From Rebecca billardiae RCC1528 (Eukaryota > Haptophyta), in the NCBI GenBank assembly GCA_965240325.2, contig OZ251223.1, positions 3,720,001 through 3,784,000 of the forward strand: DNA of 64,000 nt, read 5' to 3'. The notes under the pieces were generated by a model. It was not told where the DNA came from and made no database searches. It worked only from the letters and a program-made list of their open reading frames with translations. This document shows positions 19,626 through 29,536 of this stretch, one piece after another. Made by a program: the position numbers and the translations under genes. The stretch's first letter is position 1; every line of letters starts with the position of its first letter.

Positions 19626-20117
19626 ATGCTCGGCGCTCTTGCTCTCGTCCCACTCGCCGTGGTCATGCGCTCGCCCACGTTGTCGTCGTCGGCATTTGCG
19701 AACAAGGCGCCAACGCTTGATGGCGTGCTCTCGCTGCGCGGCGGCGGGGCGATCGGCCCGTTGGATGTCGAGATGCTCTGCAACCTGCAGCTGCTCGCGC
19801 TGATTTCGTACTCGGTGGAGCTGTCGTTCCCGGCTCTGACCAATCCGTCCAAGAAGTACTTCGGGCTGGGCTCGGACAGCCCGTGGCGCACCTGGTTTGC
19901 CATGCTGCACACGTTCATGACCGCCGCGCTGGCCTACGGCAAGTTCGCCGGCGGGATGGGCGCAGAGCACGTCTCCAAGGCGGTCACCAGCTGGTTTGTG
20001 ACCTGCGTGTGCGTCATGCTGTACCAGCTGCACGTGAGCCAGTCGATGGTGACGAAACAGGGACTCTACATCTGTGGCGTCCTCTCACTGCTCGGCCTCG
20101 TCGTCAACTTTGTGTGA
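19626..20117 (+). CDS. small four-span membrane protein with LRGGG motif
   Basis: A 163-residue protein. The N-terminus is hydrophobic and is followed at about residue 37 by LSLRGGG, a motif frequent behind the signal peptide of algal secretory or plastid-route proteins. Four hydrophobic spans follow (about 49-69, 89-110, 119-137 and 145-163). The ATG sits in a good context (GCCGCCGCGATG) and the frame stays open to a TGA with no intron. I do not recognise the family. Plastid or endomembrane location is inference from the N-terminus only. Confidence 0.55.
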   Translation: MLGALALVPLAVVMRSPTLSSSAFANKAPTLDGVLSLRGGGAIGPLDVEMLCNLQLLALISYSVELSFPALTNPSKKYFGLGSDSPWRTWFAMLHTFMTAALAYGKFAGGMGAEHVSKAVTSWFVTCVCVMLYQLHVSQSMVTKQGLYICGVLSLLGLVVNFV

Positions 20118-20359
20118 CGACGTTGCAGCGATGATGCAGCAGCTATGTGGCCATCGCCTTACTCCAATCGACCAATGGTCACCCGCACCGTCCGCTGCGG
20201 CGAGGCAGTCCGCAGTGCGGTCACGCGTGTCAATGTCAGGCCAGAACTCGACGAACTGCTCTGCCGTTTGGATGAGCCTGAGAGCGTACTACGCTAGTGG
20301 GAATTTCATACTACGGAAGACCTCGTCATGCCGCTTCGGACCGAATGAACGTCGTATAT

Positions 20360-20363
<4 letters not shown>

Positions 20364-20396
<33 letters not shown>
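20364..20396. repeat. AT microsatellite
   Basis: A 33-bp AT run immediately after ATATATCGATAT. Confidence 0.95.
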
Positions 20397-20397
<1 letters not shown>

Positions 20398-21053
20398 TTA
20401 AGTAATGTGCGTGTGAGGTTATTGATACAATAACTGATTGTCTAAGAGGACGACAAGAACGCCGGGCGCCAGCGCCGCTCATCAGCCACATCGCCCTAGC
20501 TACCAGACCATCGCCTCAAACAAAGGGCTGCTCCCGGACGACATGTATGTCGCCCCGGAGATCTGTTTCCGGTGCCCGCCCTGACTGCTTCGCCAGGCGC
20601 GGGCGGGCGAGATGGCTGCAGCCGGGCTCGTGGCCCTGCGTCGCCGCCGGCGGCGGCTCGCACGCGGGTGGCGCGTCGCGTGCACCGACCAACATCTTTC
20701 GGCAACCCGCCCACCCAGGGCCCGTTGGTCTGGTGCTCGGGCGGCGGGAGGCACAACACCCGCCGTCCGCGACCGCCCGGTCTTGCGGCCGCTGCACTCT
20801 GAGTAGGGCTCATGTGACCCCCTGCCTCCCAACACGATTGGGATTTCCAGGTTAGGTCCCCAGCAGTGCTGCTCCCGGGCGGTCAGGTGGAGGTTCAGTC
20901 GACGAGTCCGCAGGCGCTCAGCCTTCCGTCAGCGCGGACTCGTCCGCGCGGGATCACTCACGCACCGCGTCTTATCGTCGACGGCGACTCACTCGGCGAG
21001 CGGCATGCGGCCCATCACCGCATATCATCTGCTACCGCTCTAGACATATATCG

Positions 21054-21075
21054 ATATATATATATATATATATAT
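21054..21075. repeat. AT microsatellite
   Basis: A 22-bp AT run in the same ATATATCGATAT context as the one at 20364. Confidence 0.9.
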
Positions 21076-21202
21076 GTGATGAGACTCAGACTGATGAGTG
21101 ACGCTACTAATGACTGTCCGAAGTACTCAAGTCGTTTGCAACGGTGAACGGATAAGTTGTCGCGCATGCAGCAGCATCTCATTCTCAGAATATCAATATG
21201 AA

Positions 21203-24200
21203 TCATCGTCCTGGCCCACCCCCTGGCCTCGGACTGCCGGCGCCCGCTCGTCGCGATGCCAGGTCGGCGCGCGCCCCGTCGGCGCCGTAAGCAGCAGCAG
21301 TGGCGGTGCTGTTGCGCGCCGCGCGCGCCAACGCCGCGTCGATCTTGGCGCCGAGGCGCTGCTCGGCGGCGGTCAGCTCGGCGGTGAACGCCTTGGCCTG
21401 TCGCTCGAGCCTGCGCTCGAGCTGCTCGAGCGAAGGGCCCGAGCCGTCCGCGCCGCCGTGCGCTTGGCTGTGCGCGCCGTCCATGGCCTCGAGCCCGGCG
21501 CGCGCGAACGCGCGTGCGCGCTCCGCCTCCTCCGGCCGCACCGGTGCCTCGCCACCGTTGGCGCGCTCCGGCCCTCTCAGCGCACCGGCCGAGCCAGACG
21601 GGCTCCCGACCGGCACGGGCCCGCCGCTGCCGTAGCGCGCCCTGAGATAGGCGTCGGACGGCGGGGGCAGCGAGGGCGCGAGCTGCTTGTACGCTCGCCC
21701 CGCGCCCAGGCCGCGCCGGCGGAAGCACGGCCCGCACGCGCGCAGGCACAGCCCGACCAGCCGCGCGGGCAGGCCGATCAGGTTGAGCGGCGGCGGCGCG
21801 ACGAAGCCCGTCGCCAGCGTCTCCTGCACCAGCCCGGCGCGCGCGTACGCGGCCGCCTCGTCGATGCCCTCGTGGATCACGTCTGAGGAGACACGCGCGC
21901 ACACGCACACGCACACACGCACACGCACACGCACGCACGCACACGCACACGCACACGCACGCATGCACACACGCACACGCACACGCACGCGCACACACGC
22001 ACACACGCGCACACGCACACACACGCGCACACGCACACACGCACACACACGCGCACACGCACACACGCACACACACGCGCACACGCACACACGCACGCGT
22101 GTGCAGGGGGGCAGGGGGCATGGGCTTGGCGCGTGAGGGGAGGCGGGCGAGGCCCGGTGGGCGGCGTCGCGGCGCGCGGCGCCGCCGCGCTCCTGCGCGC
22201 GCACCGAACGTCTTGGCCATCTGCGCGATCAGCAGGTTGAGCAGCAGGCACACGGCGGCAAGGACGAACGCCAGCTGCAGCGCCCACGCCCACAGCCCGT
22301 GCTCGGTCGCGCGGAGGCACTCGAGGTGCGCGGACTCGCCGGCGAGCCACGCCTCGGTCACGAGCTCGAAGGTGGCCCACACGCCCCGGGCGAGCGCGCG
22401 CGGCCCGCGGAGCCCATCCTCGTCAAAGCCGAGCGCCACCGCCGTCGAGTCGCAGTCCTCGGGCGCGCCGTCGAGGCTGAGCGGCGCCGCGGGCGTGTAC
22501 GCGCGCGCGGCGTGGAACATAGCGTGTAGCCCGAGGGCGAAGGCGAGCGCGATCGACGCGCCAAAGGCGACGAGCACGGCGACGTCGATGACCATCCAGA
22601 AGACCTGCGCGCGCGCGGCGGCGCCGGGTGGCGCGCGCGGCTGAGCCCGGCCGGCGCCCGGCGCCTCGCGGCGCCTCGCGGCGCACGGCCGCGCGCGCGC
22701 GCGGCGCGCGCCCGCACCATCAGCATGCGCGGCGCGAGCGTGTGCGAGAGGGCGACCGGCTGGCCGGTGGAGAAGGCGAGGAGGAAGACGCCGTACCCGA
22801 GCGCGCGCCCGCCCCACATCGTCAGCGCGCGCGCGCCCTCCGCCTCCCCAACCATCCCCGCCGCCGCCTCCGCCCGCGAGCCGTCCCGAGCGAGCGCGGC
22901 CGCGCGCCCGTCTGCGAGGCCAGCGCACACGACGGCCGCGAGGTTGAGGAGCACGCCGCCCGCGATGCACATCGACCACGGGTCGCGGAAGTAGTGGCGC
23001 AGCGAGGCGCTCACGCTCGAGCCGGCGGAGGCGAGCACCGTGCGCACGAGCATCTCCGCCTGCGCCAGCGCGAGCGCCACGAGCCACAGCCCGACCAGCA
23101 GCCGCAGCAGCTGCGCGCGCGCCAGCTCCCCCTCCCAGCCCGCAGGCCACCACGCTGCGGGCCAGCCGCGCGGCTCGGCGTGCGCGCGCGCGTCGTCGTC
23201 GGCGCGCAGCAGGGCCCACTCCGCCGCCGAGCGCACCGGCGGCAGCCCGAGGCAGAGCACGCTGAGCGCCACCCTCGACGCCCACCACAGCAGGATGTGC
23301 GCCCACGGGTCCGCCGCCCACAGCAGCCGCAGCCGCAGCGGCGGGTAGTAGCTGCTCGCGCCCGCGCGCCCGATGCCGCCGCCCGGCTGCGCCGGCGGGG
23401 CTCCGGCGCTCGCAGCGCCGGGCGTGCCGCCCGCGCCGCCGGGCGCCGGCGCGCCCGCCCTCGGCGCGCCCGCGCCCCCCTTCCCCCCCGCGCGGCCGAA
23501 CAGCGGCACGCTCAGCGTCAGCCGCCGGTCGAGCCAGCCGAGAGCGTTGGGCGCGCACGCGAGCGCGAGCAGCAGCAGCGGCTGCGCGCACGCGCCCAGC
23601 ACAAAGCCGAGGGAGAGCTGGGCGCGCGTGCGCGCGAGGGAGCGCGTGGCGAGGCTGCGCTCCCACGACTCGCGCGCCGTCCACCGCGCGGGCAGCACGA
23701 GCGCCGGCGCGACGAGCAGCCCGCGGCACAGCGCCCCGAGCGCCGAGCCGCCCCACACACCTCGCAGCTCGAGCAGCGAGCGCGCGCTGAACGCGCTCGT
23801 GTCGGGCGGCGCGGAGAGCCAGGCGTGCGCCTCGCCGAGCCGGCCGCCGAGCGCGTCGGTGTAGTACGCCTGGACCGGCGCCGCCGAGAGCGTCGTCGCG
23901 CAGCCGCTCACGCCCGCCCAGCGCAGCGCGGCCGCGCACGCGCTCAGCTCGACGCGCACGGCCGCCGAGCCGCCGCGCGCGCGCAGCTCGCCGAGCATGC
24001 CCGCGATGGCCTGCTGGCAGATGTGCGCGGCGTGGTCGTACGTGGCGCCGAGCGCGGGCTCGCGCGCGTGCACCTCGTTCCGCAGCTCCGCGCACGCGCC
24101 CACGCACCCGACGAGCGCCGCGCGCACCGCCGCCGCCGGGCTGCGCGCAAACGTGGCGCCGAGCACCTCAGCCAGCTCCGCGCCAAAGCCGGGCTCGCGC

Positions 24201-25096
24201 GCGCGCCCAAACCACGGCGCGAGCAGCCTGTGCGGCGGGAGCTTGGGCGGCTTGGGCGCGCCGCGCGCGCGGTCGGAGGGCGTGTGCACGTACGCCGTCG
24301 CCGCGATCCACAGCAGCGCGCCGTCCCACCCGCCCGTCGGGTTGCCGTCGAGCAGCGGGTAGCGCAGACGCGAGCCGGCCGCGAACGGACCGAGCACGAG
24401 CGAGCGCGCGGCGCGCGACGTGATCCGGTTGCGGCTCAGGTCGACCTCGACGAGGGCGGCGGCGTCGGACGCGCCCGCGCGGAGGAGCGCCTCCGCGCCC
24501 GCGTCGCCGATCGCGTTGTCCTCCAGCGTGAGCTCGCGCAGCCCGTGCCCGCCGGCCGCGGCGCCGTCCCGGCCCGCAGCGGGCGGAGGGCCCTTGTCCG
24601 CAGCCTCTGCGAGCGCGCGCGCGAGGGCGAGAGCGCCGTCGTCGCCGATCTGGCAGTCGCGTAGGATGAGCTCGTGGAGTGGACACGTCGGGGAGCGCAG
24701 CGCCTTCGCCAGCGCCGCGCACCCCGCATCGCCGAGCGGGTTGAACGACGCGTTGAGCACGCGGAGGCACTCGTGCGTCGCGAGCGCCTGCGCGATCGGT
24801 CGGATCGCCTCGGGGCCGAGCTTGTTGCTGAAGACGCCCAGGTACACGAGGTTGGAGTTGGCGCGCATGCCGAGGCCTAGCGCCTCGCCAGCCGCCGCGC
24901 CGGCCAGCTGATTGTTCATCAGGTAGAGCTTCTTGACCACACCGAGCGCGAGCAGCGCGCGCACGCTGTCCGCGTCCGCGTCGCCCAGCTGGAAGCCCCC
25001 AAGGCTGATGTCCTCGTGTGAGCGCAGCTGTGCCACGGTGTACACCCCCTGCGACCTCTTCGCCAGCGCGGCAAGCGCCTCGGAGTCGCGGACCAT
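21203..25096 (-). CDS. LRR-TRP ion channel, three exons
   Basis: Exons 22718-25096, 22205-22604 and 21203-21882 (minus strand) join to 1152 residues. Introns of 113 and 322 bp start GTGCGG and GTGCGC. Residues about 30-245 are ribonuclease-inhibitor-type leucine-rich repeats (VVKKLYLMNNQL, LRELTLEDNAIGDAGAEAL, LVEVDLSRNRI). A linker and hydrophobic spans at about 499, 592-615, 660-682, 704-727, 762-782 and 794-823 follow. A pore-helix-like segment (FELVTEAWL, about 870-882) precedes S6 (LLLNLLIAQMAKTFD, ending about 927), which matches the TRP-family S6. The second splice joins AKTF to DVIHE exactly at the S6 end. A coiled coil at about 1077-1120 could mediate tetramers. LRR domains in place of ankyrin repeats are unusual for TRP channels. 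Ion selectivity is unknown, and Ca2+ or other cation flux is inferred from the family. The gene is divergent from the next one, with 171 bp between starts. Confidence 0.78.
21891..22100. repeat. CA/CG dinucleotide tract inside an intron
   Basis: About 210 bases of nearly pure ACACGC alternation fill most of the second intron (21883-22204) of the TRP-like gene. In the sense orientation of the gene it is a GT-rich tract between donor and acceptor. Confidence 0.92.
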
Positions 25097-25267
25097 GTCC
25101 CTCGCCGGCCGCCCGTTTTGTTCACCGTGCAGCCGTGCTTTCTGCTTTCGAAATTGCAGGGGCGGGGTGCCTGCCCAACTTTCGCTCGGGCCGCGCGTTC
25201 CTGGCCGTTGCGGGCTCGGCTGCTCTAGATCTCCGACCGGGGCGACCGACCCTCCTGCATTGGCACG

Positions 25268-26059
25268 ATGGCGGCCCTGCTCACGACGCGGCCCTTGGCA
25301 GCATTAAAACGCGGGCGATGGGCGACGTGGCGTCACTGCGTCCAGGCGCTTTCGACTCGTCCTGCCTACGATCGCCCGCACTACTGGGACCGGCGGCACG
25401 CGGATGCTCGGCAGCCGTTCGAATGGTACTTCCCGCCTGCCCGCGTCCTGAGCGCTCTTGGAAAGCATCCGGCAGGCTCGTCGTGCCTGGAGGTCGGCTG
25501 CGGGCTGTCGGCTGTGGGCGAAGCCCTGGTGCAGCGCGGCTACGATGTGCAGTGCATCGACTTCTCCTCGGAGGCGATCGCTTACTGGCACAGCGTCCTC
25601 AGCCCAGCGGCCTTGCAGCGCTACCACGTGGCCGACGTCCGTCGTTTGAGTCGCTTCTCTGACTCCACCTTTCATTTTGCAATCGACAAGGGATGCTTGG
25701 ACGCGCTCGCCTTCGGCGACGAGGAGCAGGACGTGCAAGCACAGCTCGGCAAGGCGCTCGGCGAGCTACATCGAGTCTTGCGGCCCGGTGGCGTCCTCTA
25801 CTCCTTCTCGTCCGATCCTCCCGAGCTCCGCGGGGACTTGCTGCGCGCCGCGAGCAGCGCTGGGCCCGGCAGTGTCAGCCCGCAGCCGGCAACCTCGAGT
25901 CAGCAAGGGCCCAGGCGCTGGCGTCTGCGATGGGTCGAGCTTGAGCCGGAATTCGAGGGCGAGGAGGGGTCGCAGGCAGGATCTGCGCGACAGGCGCCGT
26001 CATATTTCATGTACACACTGGTTCGGGGGGAGGCGGATCGCAGTTCGCCTCCATCATGA
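25268..26059 (+). CDS. protein-lysine methyltransferase, METTL13/EEF1AKMT4/CSKMT family
   Basis: A 263-residue class I SAM methyltransferase. Diagnostic family motifs are present: YWDRR at 39-43 followed by PFEWYF at 50-55, motif I LEVGCG at 74-79, the acidic CIDFS at 96-100, DKGCLDAL at 140-147 (METTL13/EEF1AKMT4-type DKGxLDAL), and LHRVLRPGG. Known relatives methylate eEF1A lysines in the cytosol or citrate synthase in mitochondria. The first 33 residues are Arg-rich without acidic residues, which resembles a mitochondrial presequence and favours a CSKMT-like role; this is inference. The gene is intronless, divergent from the TRP gene and about 100 bp upstream of the P-loop ATPase gene on the same strand. 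Confidence 0.78.
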   Translation: MAALLTTRPLAALKRGRWATWRHCVQALSTRPAYDRPHYWDRRHADARQPFEWYFPPARVLSALGKHPAGSSCLEVGCGLSAVGEALVQRGYDVQCIDFSSEAIAYWHSVLSPAALQRYHVADVRRLSRFSDSTFHFAIDKGCLDALAFGDEEQDVQAQLGKALGELHRVLRPGGVLYSFSSDPPELRGDLLRAASSAGPGSVSPQPATSSQQGPRRWRLRWVELEPEFEGEEGSQAGSARQAPSYFMYTLVRGEADRSSPPS

Positions 26060-26156
26060 TACACAGAGTGACCGGTCCGGTTGCATGCGCTGGGGTTCCG
26101 GACGAACGGGGACGTCCACCTCCGAATGACTGACCGTCTCCGAGAGCTGGAAAGCG

Positions 26157-27683
26157 ATGATGGCGCGCTTCCGCGTGCTGACCGCGCTGGGTCTGTTCGC
26201 GGTCGTGATGGGCTCGTCGCCTGGCGTTCGGCGGCCGCGTGCTTCATGCGCGATCCTATCGCACTCGAGGCGCCGCCTTGCCCACCTCCCTTGCTGCCCT
26301 TCCTCGCGGCAGCCCGTGTTTTTGTCGCGCGCTTCGATGCGCGCCGACGGTGGCCTGCTCAAGGCGACCGCGGGCGTGTGGAAGCTGCTTTCCCAGGCCC
26401 TGCCCGGCGTGATCGGCTCGTTGCTGAGCACACTCTTGCTGAGTGCCTTCGGCACGGCGCTCATCTACGTCTCGGTCTACGTGAACTGGCGGCAGGGCCT
26501 CGTGCGCATGCGGAATCTCCTGTTCCGCTGGCGCAAGCAGCGGCACGAGGAGCCCACCCGCGAGCAGCAGCTGTTCCAGTCTTTCGCGAAGCGCTTCTCG
26601 AGAGATGCGAGCCCCGATGGCTTCGTCTCGCGCCCCGCCGTGGAATCGGCGCTCGCGCGCTACCTCGACCACGGCATCGGGCACTACCTGGTGGTCACCG
26701 GTCCGAGCGGCTCGGGCAAGTCGAGCGAGGTGCGCGCGGCGCTCGAGGGGCGGCAGGGCGTCATCTCGCTCGTGGCGGGGGACACGCTGCGCCTCAAGCC
26801 CGTGTACACGGCGCTCCTCCGGCTCTCGGGCCAGCCCGATGACGTCGAGGAGGACCTCGTGCGGCTGCTGCGCACCGCGCCTCGCACGCTGACGGACGAC
26901 GAGGACGAGGCCGAGGCGCCCAAGGGAGATCCGCAGCGCTCGCGGGAGGACTGGCTCCCGTGCGTGCTGGTCGACCTGCCCGCGGGCACGCCCGTCGCCA
27001 CCCTGCGCGCGGCCGCGCGGCTGGCCAAGCGCGTCGCCGTGGACGAGCGCGTCGCGCGCTGCGTGCTCGTGCTGCGCGAGACCGCGCTGATGCCCGACCT
27101 GCCGTGGGACGACGACCTCGGCTCGCTGCTGTGGGTGGGCGACCTCAAGATGGAGCAGGCGCGCATCCTGCTCGACGCGCGGGAGTGCCTCGTCCCGGGC
27201 TCGAAGGAGGAGGCGGGCATGCTGCGCGAGCGCGTGCTCTCCACGGTGGGGCTGCGCCCCCGCTGCCTGCAGCGCGTGTGCGACGCGGTCGAGGAGGCGC
27301 GGCCCGAGCCGGCCGAGGCGGTGCTGGCGCTGCTGGCGGACCGAGAGGCGGCGGCGCGCGCGGCGGTGAGCAATCTGCTCGCCTCGTCGCAGGACCACTA
27401 CGAGTACACCGTGGGCGTGGCCGCCCTCCGCTTCGAGCGCCTCTTCCGCGACCTGGTGCGCAGCCCGACGCACACGGTCTCCGCAGTCGACGCGCACTAC
27501 ATGTGTGCACCCGACACGGTCGTGGAGCTCCTCGCGCGCCGAGAGCACGGGGCCCTCGTGTACAACCCGGCGTCTCGCGAGTACGCCTTCTCCACGCCTG
27601 CGCACCTCCGAGCAGCCGAGGAGGCTCTCGCTGCGCGGCCCTGGCGCGACTACGAGGACGATCATCTGCGACCTGACACTTGA
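26157..27683 (+). CDS. membrane-anchored P-loop ATPase, AAA/STAND-like
   Basis: A 508-residue protein. The N-terminus (1-60) is hydrophobic then basic and resembles a signal or organelle-targeting sequence. A strong transmembrane helix lies at about 84-108, followed by a basic stretch (RWRKQRH). Walker A is GPSGSGKS at 182-189 and a Walker-B-like CVLVDL lies at 269-274. The C-terminal region is helical and includes two Asp/Glu-rich segments, like the lid and sensor regions of STAND or AAA proteins. Weak resemblance to membrane-anchored mitochondrial AAA-type proteins such as Yme2 is possible. Substrate and partner are unknown. No intron is needed. Confidence 0.62.
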   Translation: MMARFRVLTALGLFAVVMGSSPGVRRPRASCAILSHSRRRLAHLPCCPSSRQPVFLSRASMRADGGLLKATAGVWKLLSQALPGVIGSLLSTLLLSAFGTALIYVSVYVNWRQGLVRMRNLLFRWRKQRHEEPTREQQLFQSFAKRFSRDASPDGFVSRPAVESALARYLDHGIGHYLVVTGPSGSGKSSEVRAALEGRQGVISLVAGDTLRLKPVYTALLRLSGQPDDVEEDLVRLLRTAPRTLTDDEDEAEAPKGDPQRSREDWLPCVLVDLPAGTPVATLRAAARLAKRVAVDERVARCVLVLRETALMPDLPWDDDLGSLLWVGDLKMEQARILLDARECLVPGSKEEAGMLRERVLSTVGLRPRCLQRVCDAVEEARPEPAEAVLALLADREAAARAAVSNLLASSQDHYEYTVGVAALRFERLFRDLVRSPTHTVSAVDAHYMCAPDTVVELLARREHGALVYNPASREYAFSTPAHLRAAEEALAARPWRDYEDDHLRPDT

Positions 27684-28113
27684 TGACCTTCTGCGAACCG
27701 CGACCGAGCCGCCGACCGTGTGGCGTGTGACCGTTGAGGCTGGCCAGTCAGCGCTGCCGGCTGCCTGGCCAGTCAGCGCTGCCGGGTGCCCGGCGGGGCC
27801 ACTGAGTGAGCACTGCGCTCACCACCGTGGGGCGTCATGCACCACGCGGGCTGTGACCTTGATGGGCCATGTGAGCCCGACGCCGGCGATGCTTTGAACG
27901 TCGGATTAACGTCGGCTCACGACGCGGTAGCAGGCGGCGGCCGGGCGGCGCAGGTTGCACCGTCGGAGCAGCTTGTGCGTCGTCGCCACTCATCTGAATC
28001 GAACTCGAAATCTCGAGCCGGAATGCGGAATGCCGGATCCCGTGGAACTCCGGATTCGTCCGGCGCCCGAAGCTCCAAAGCCGCCGACTGGAAGGCGCCG
28101 CTCGACCGCCACG
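27684..28113. other. intergenic, short tandem repeat
   Basis: Two direct copies of TGGCCAGTCAGCGCTGCCGG occur at 27741-27760 and 27765-27784. Otherwise no gene is seen. An in-frame extension of the GST frame upstream of 28114 exists but reads as non-coding. Confidence 0.45.
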
Positions 28114-28884
28114 ATGAGCCAGAACGAGGTGACGACGGGAAAGCCGATCCAGTTTTGCTACCACGCGGGCATCCCTGGTCGCGGGGAGTACGTTCGTATC
28201 GTACTCGAGGACGCCGGCATTCCCTACGTCGATGTGGCGTACGCCAAGGGGGACGGAGGCGCATCCGTGCGGAATGGCTGCTCGGCCTTTGCGCCTGAAC
28301 CTGAGTCACTCACTGTTGCGCGGCCATTCGCTCCGCCGTACATCGTGCTCGAGGACGGTACGGCTCTCTTCCAAACCACCAGCCTGATCATGTACGTTGG
28401 AGAGCTTGCTGGGCTTGTGCCCCCGGATGCGATTGGCCGGGCCAAGGTGAACCAGATGCTCCTGACGATCGCAGATGTGACCAACGAGTGCCACGACACC
28501 CACCACCCGGTCGGCAGTCATCTCTTCTACGAGGATCAGAAGGACGAGGCGAAGAAAAGGGCGGGCGGGTTCTGCAGTGTGCGCATGCCCAAGTTCCTCC
28601 ACTTCTTCGACGAGACCTGCCGCGCCAACGGTGGCGTCTTCTTGCTTGGGCCCGAGTGCAGCGCGGCGGACGTGTGCTTGACACATCTCATGCTTGGCCT
28701 GGAGTACGCTTTCCCTCGTGCATACGCCCGTGCGATCAAGTCGACCCCCACGTTGATCCAGTTGGTGGAGCGTGTAAAGACACGCCCCCGCCTGGCGACC
28801 TATTTGAAGTCCACCCGCCGCCCAAGCTTCAACGAGAATGGCATCTTCCGCAGGTACCCAGAGCTCGACATGAGTGATGAGTGA
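28114..28884 (+). CDS. glutathione S-transferase
   Basis: A 256-residue cytosolic-type GST. The thioredoxin-like half begins QFCYHAGIPGRGEYVRIVLE (residues 13-32), with the Tyr and the RGE/R turn typical of sigma/alpha/mu-like enzymes. PPYIVLEDGTALFQTTSLIMY (about 75-95) holds the cis-Pro and the glutathione gamma-Glu site equivalent (Gln-Thr-Thr where Gln-Ser is usual). The all-helical half includes FLLGPECSAADVCL, equivalent to the N-capping box. The ATG at 28114 starts directly before the domain; an earlier in-frame ATG at 28030 would add an unlikely Pro-rich leader. The likely role is glutathione conjugation or peroxide detoxification. The stop lies 10 bp before the terminal repeat of a MITE-like element. 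Confidence 0.82.
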   Translation: MSQNEVTTGKPIQFCYHAGIPGRGEYVRIVLEDAGIPYVDVAYAKGDGGASVRNGCSAFAPEPESLTVARPFAPPYIVLEDGTALFQTTSLIMYVGELAGLVPPDAIGRAKVNQMLLTIADVTNECHDTHHPVGSHLFYEDQKDEAKKRAGGFCSVRMPKFLHFFDETCRANGGVFLLGPECSAADVCLTHLMLGLEYAFPRAYARAIKSTPTLIQLVERVKTRPRLATYLKSTRRPSFNENGIFRRYPELDMSDE

Positions 28885-28894
28885 TCATGACGGA

Positions 28895-29465
28895 GCGTTG
28901 CGCCAGCTGGACAAACGCGAAGGACCCAAGACCCAGGATCCTTGGACTTGTGGAGGGCCCCGGCGAGACCTGCACTCGGATCGGGGCCCTCTCTCGCTGT
29001 GCCGCTTTCGGCGCACGCCCGGCCGCGCGGCGGGCGACGTGTGTGCACGCCGTGCAGCTCGCGGCGCGTGCGCATTGGCTAGCTGGCACACGTCTCCCGA
29101 CGCACAAGGCGAATGACCGCAGCTGGGATGCCCTTTCGCGCCGCAAGGACGCCTGCGAGATCGGTCGCCGCGGCCGAGCGGCGTGGCCGTGCCGCCTGCA
29201 CGCTGGGCGCCCATGGACGTGGCTTGCCGCGCGCGCTGAGGCTGGCGAGCGTCGCGACCGAGTTCCACGACGCGTGCGACGCGCCATCTGCCCGCTTCCT
29301 TGCCTCTGACGCACGTTTTCTGCGGGCAGCGGCGACTCGCCTGCCCATGCCGCGGCCAAGGGCGCCATCCGCCGCGCTTTGCCGTGGGACAGAGCGCGGA
29401 ACATTTCTTTTTGAAAAGCGCAGATCTGAAAAGACCGGAGAGCGTTTGTCCAGCTGGCGCAACGC
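28895..29465. mobile_element. MITE-like element with 24-bp perfect terminal inverted repeats
   Basis: GCGTTGCGCCAGCTGGACAA plus four more bases (28895-28918) recurs as an exact reverse complement at 29442-29465, and the match extends two bases further outward past one mismatch. The 571-bp interior has no long conserved frame. No clear target-site duplication flanks it. It sits between the stop of the GST gene and the 3' end of the sulfatase gene. Size, perfect TIRs and lack of coding capacity fit a non-autonomous DNA transposon. Confidence 0.6.
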
Positions 29466-29536
29466 CCCTGAATGCTGATGCCAGTATATAGTCGTAGCAT
29501 TGCCAGGCTTCGAGTCAGAGTGTAGTCGTGCTATAG

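Larger units (their letters stand above)
20118..21202. other. intergenic with two AT microsatellites, no gene seen
   Basis: It contains AT runs at 20364-20396 and 21054-21075. Both are preceded by ATATATCGATATAT, so they share a context rather than being independent. A 28-residue open stretch ending at about 20581 (YQTIASNKGLLPDDMYVAPE, then a stop) reads like real protein but has no start or partner exon. I could not assign it. Confidence 0.4.

Noticed and set aside
25268-28884. Bacterial operon of methyltransferase, ATPase and GST
   Set aside because: The three genes share a strand, but neighbours have spliceosomal introns, no ribosome-binding sites are seen, and the functions are unrelated.
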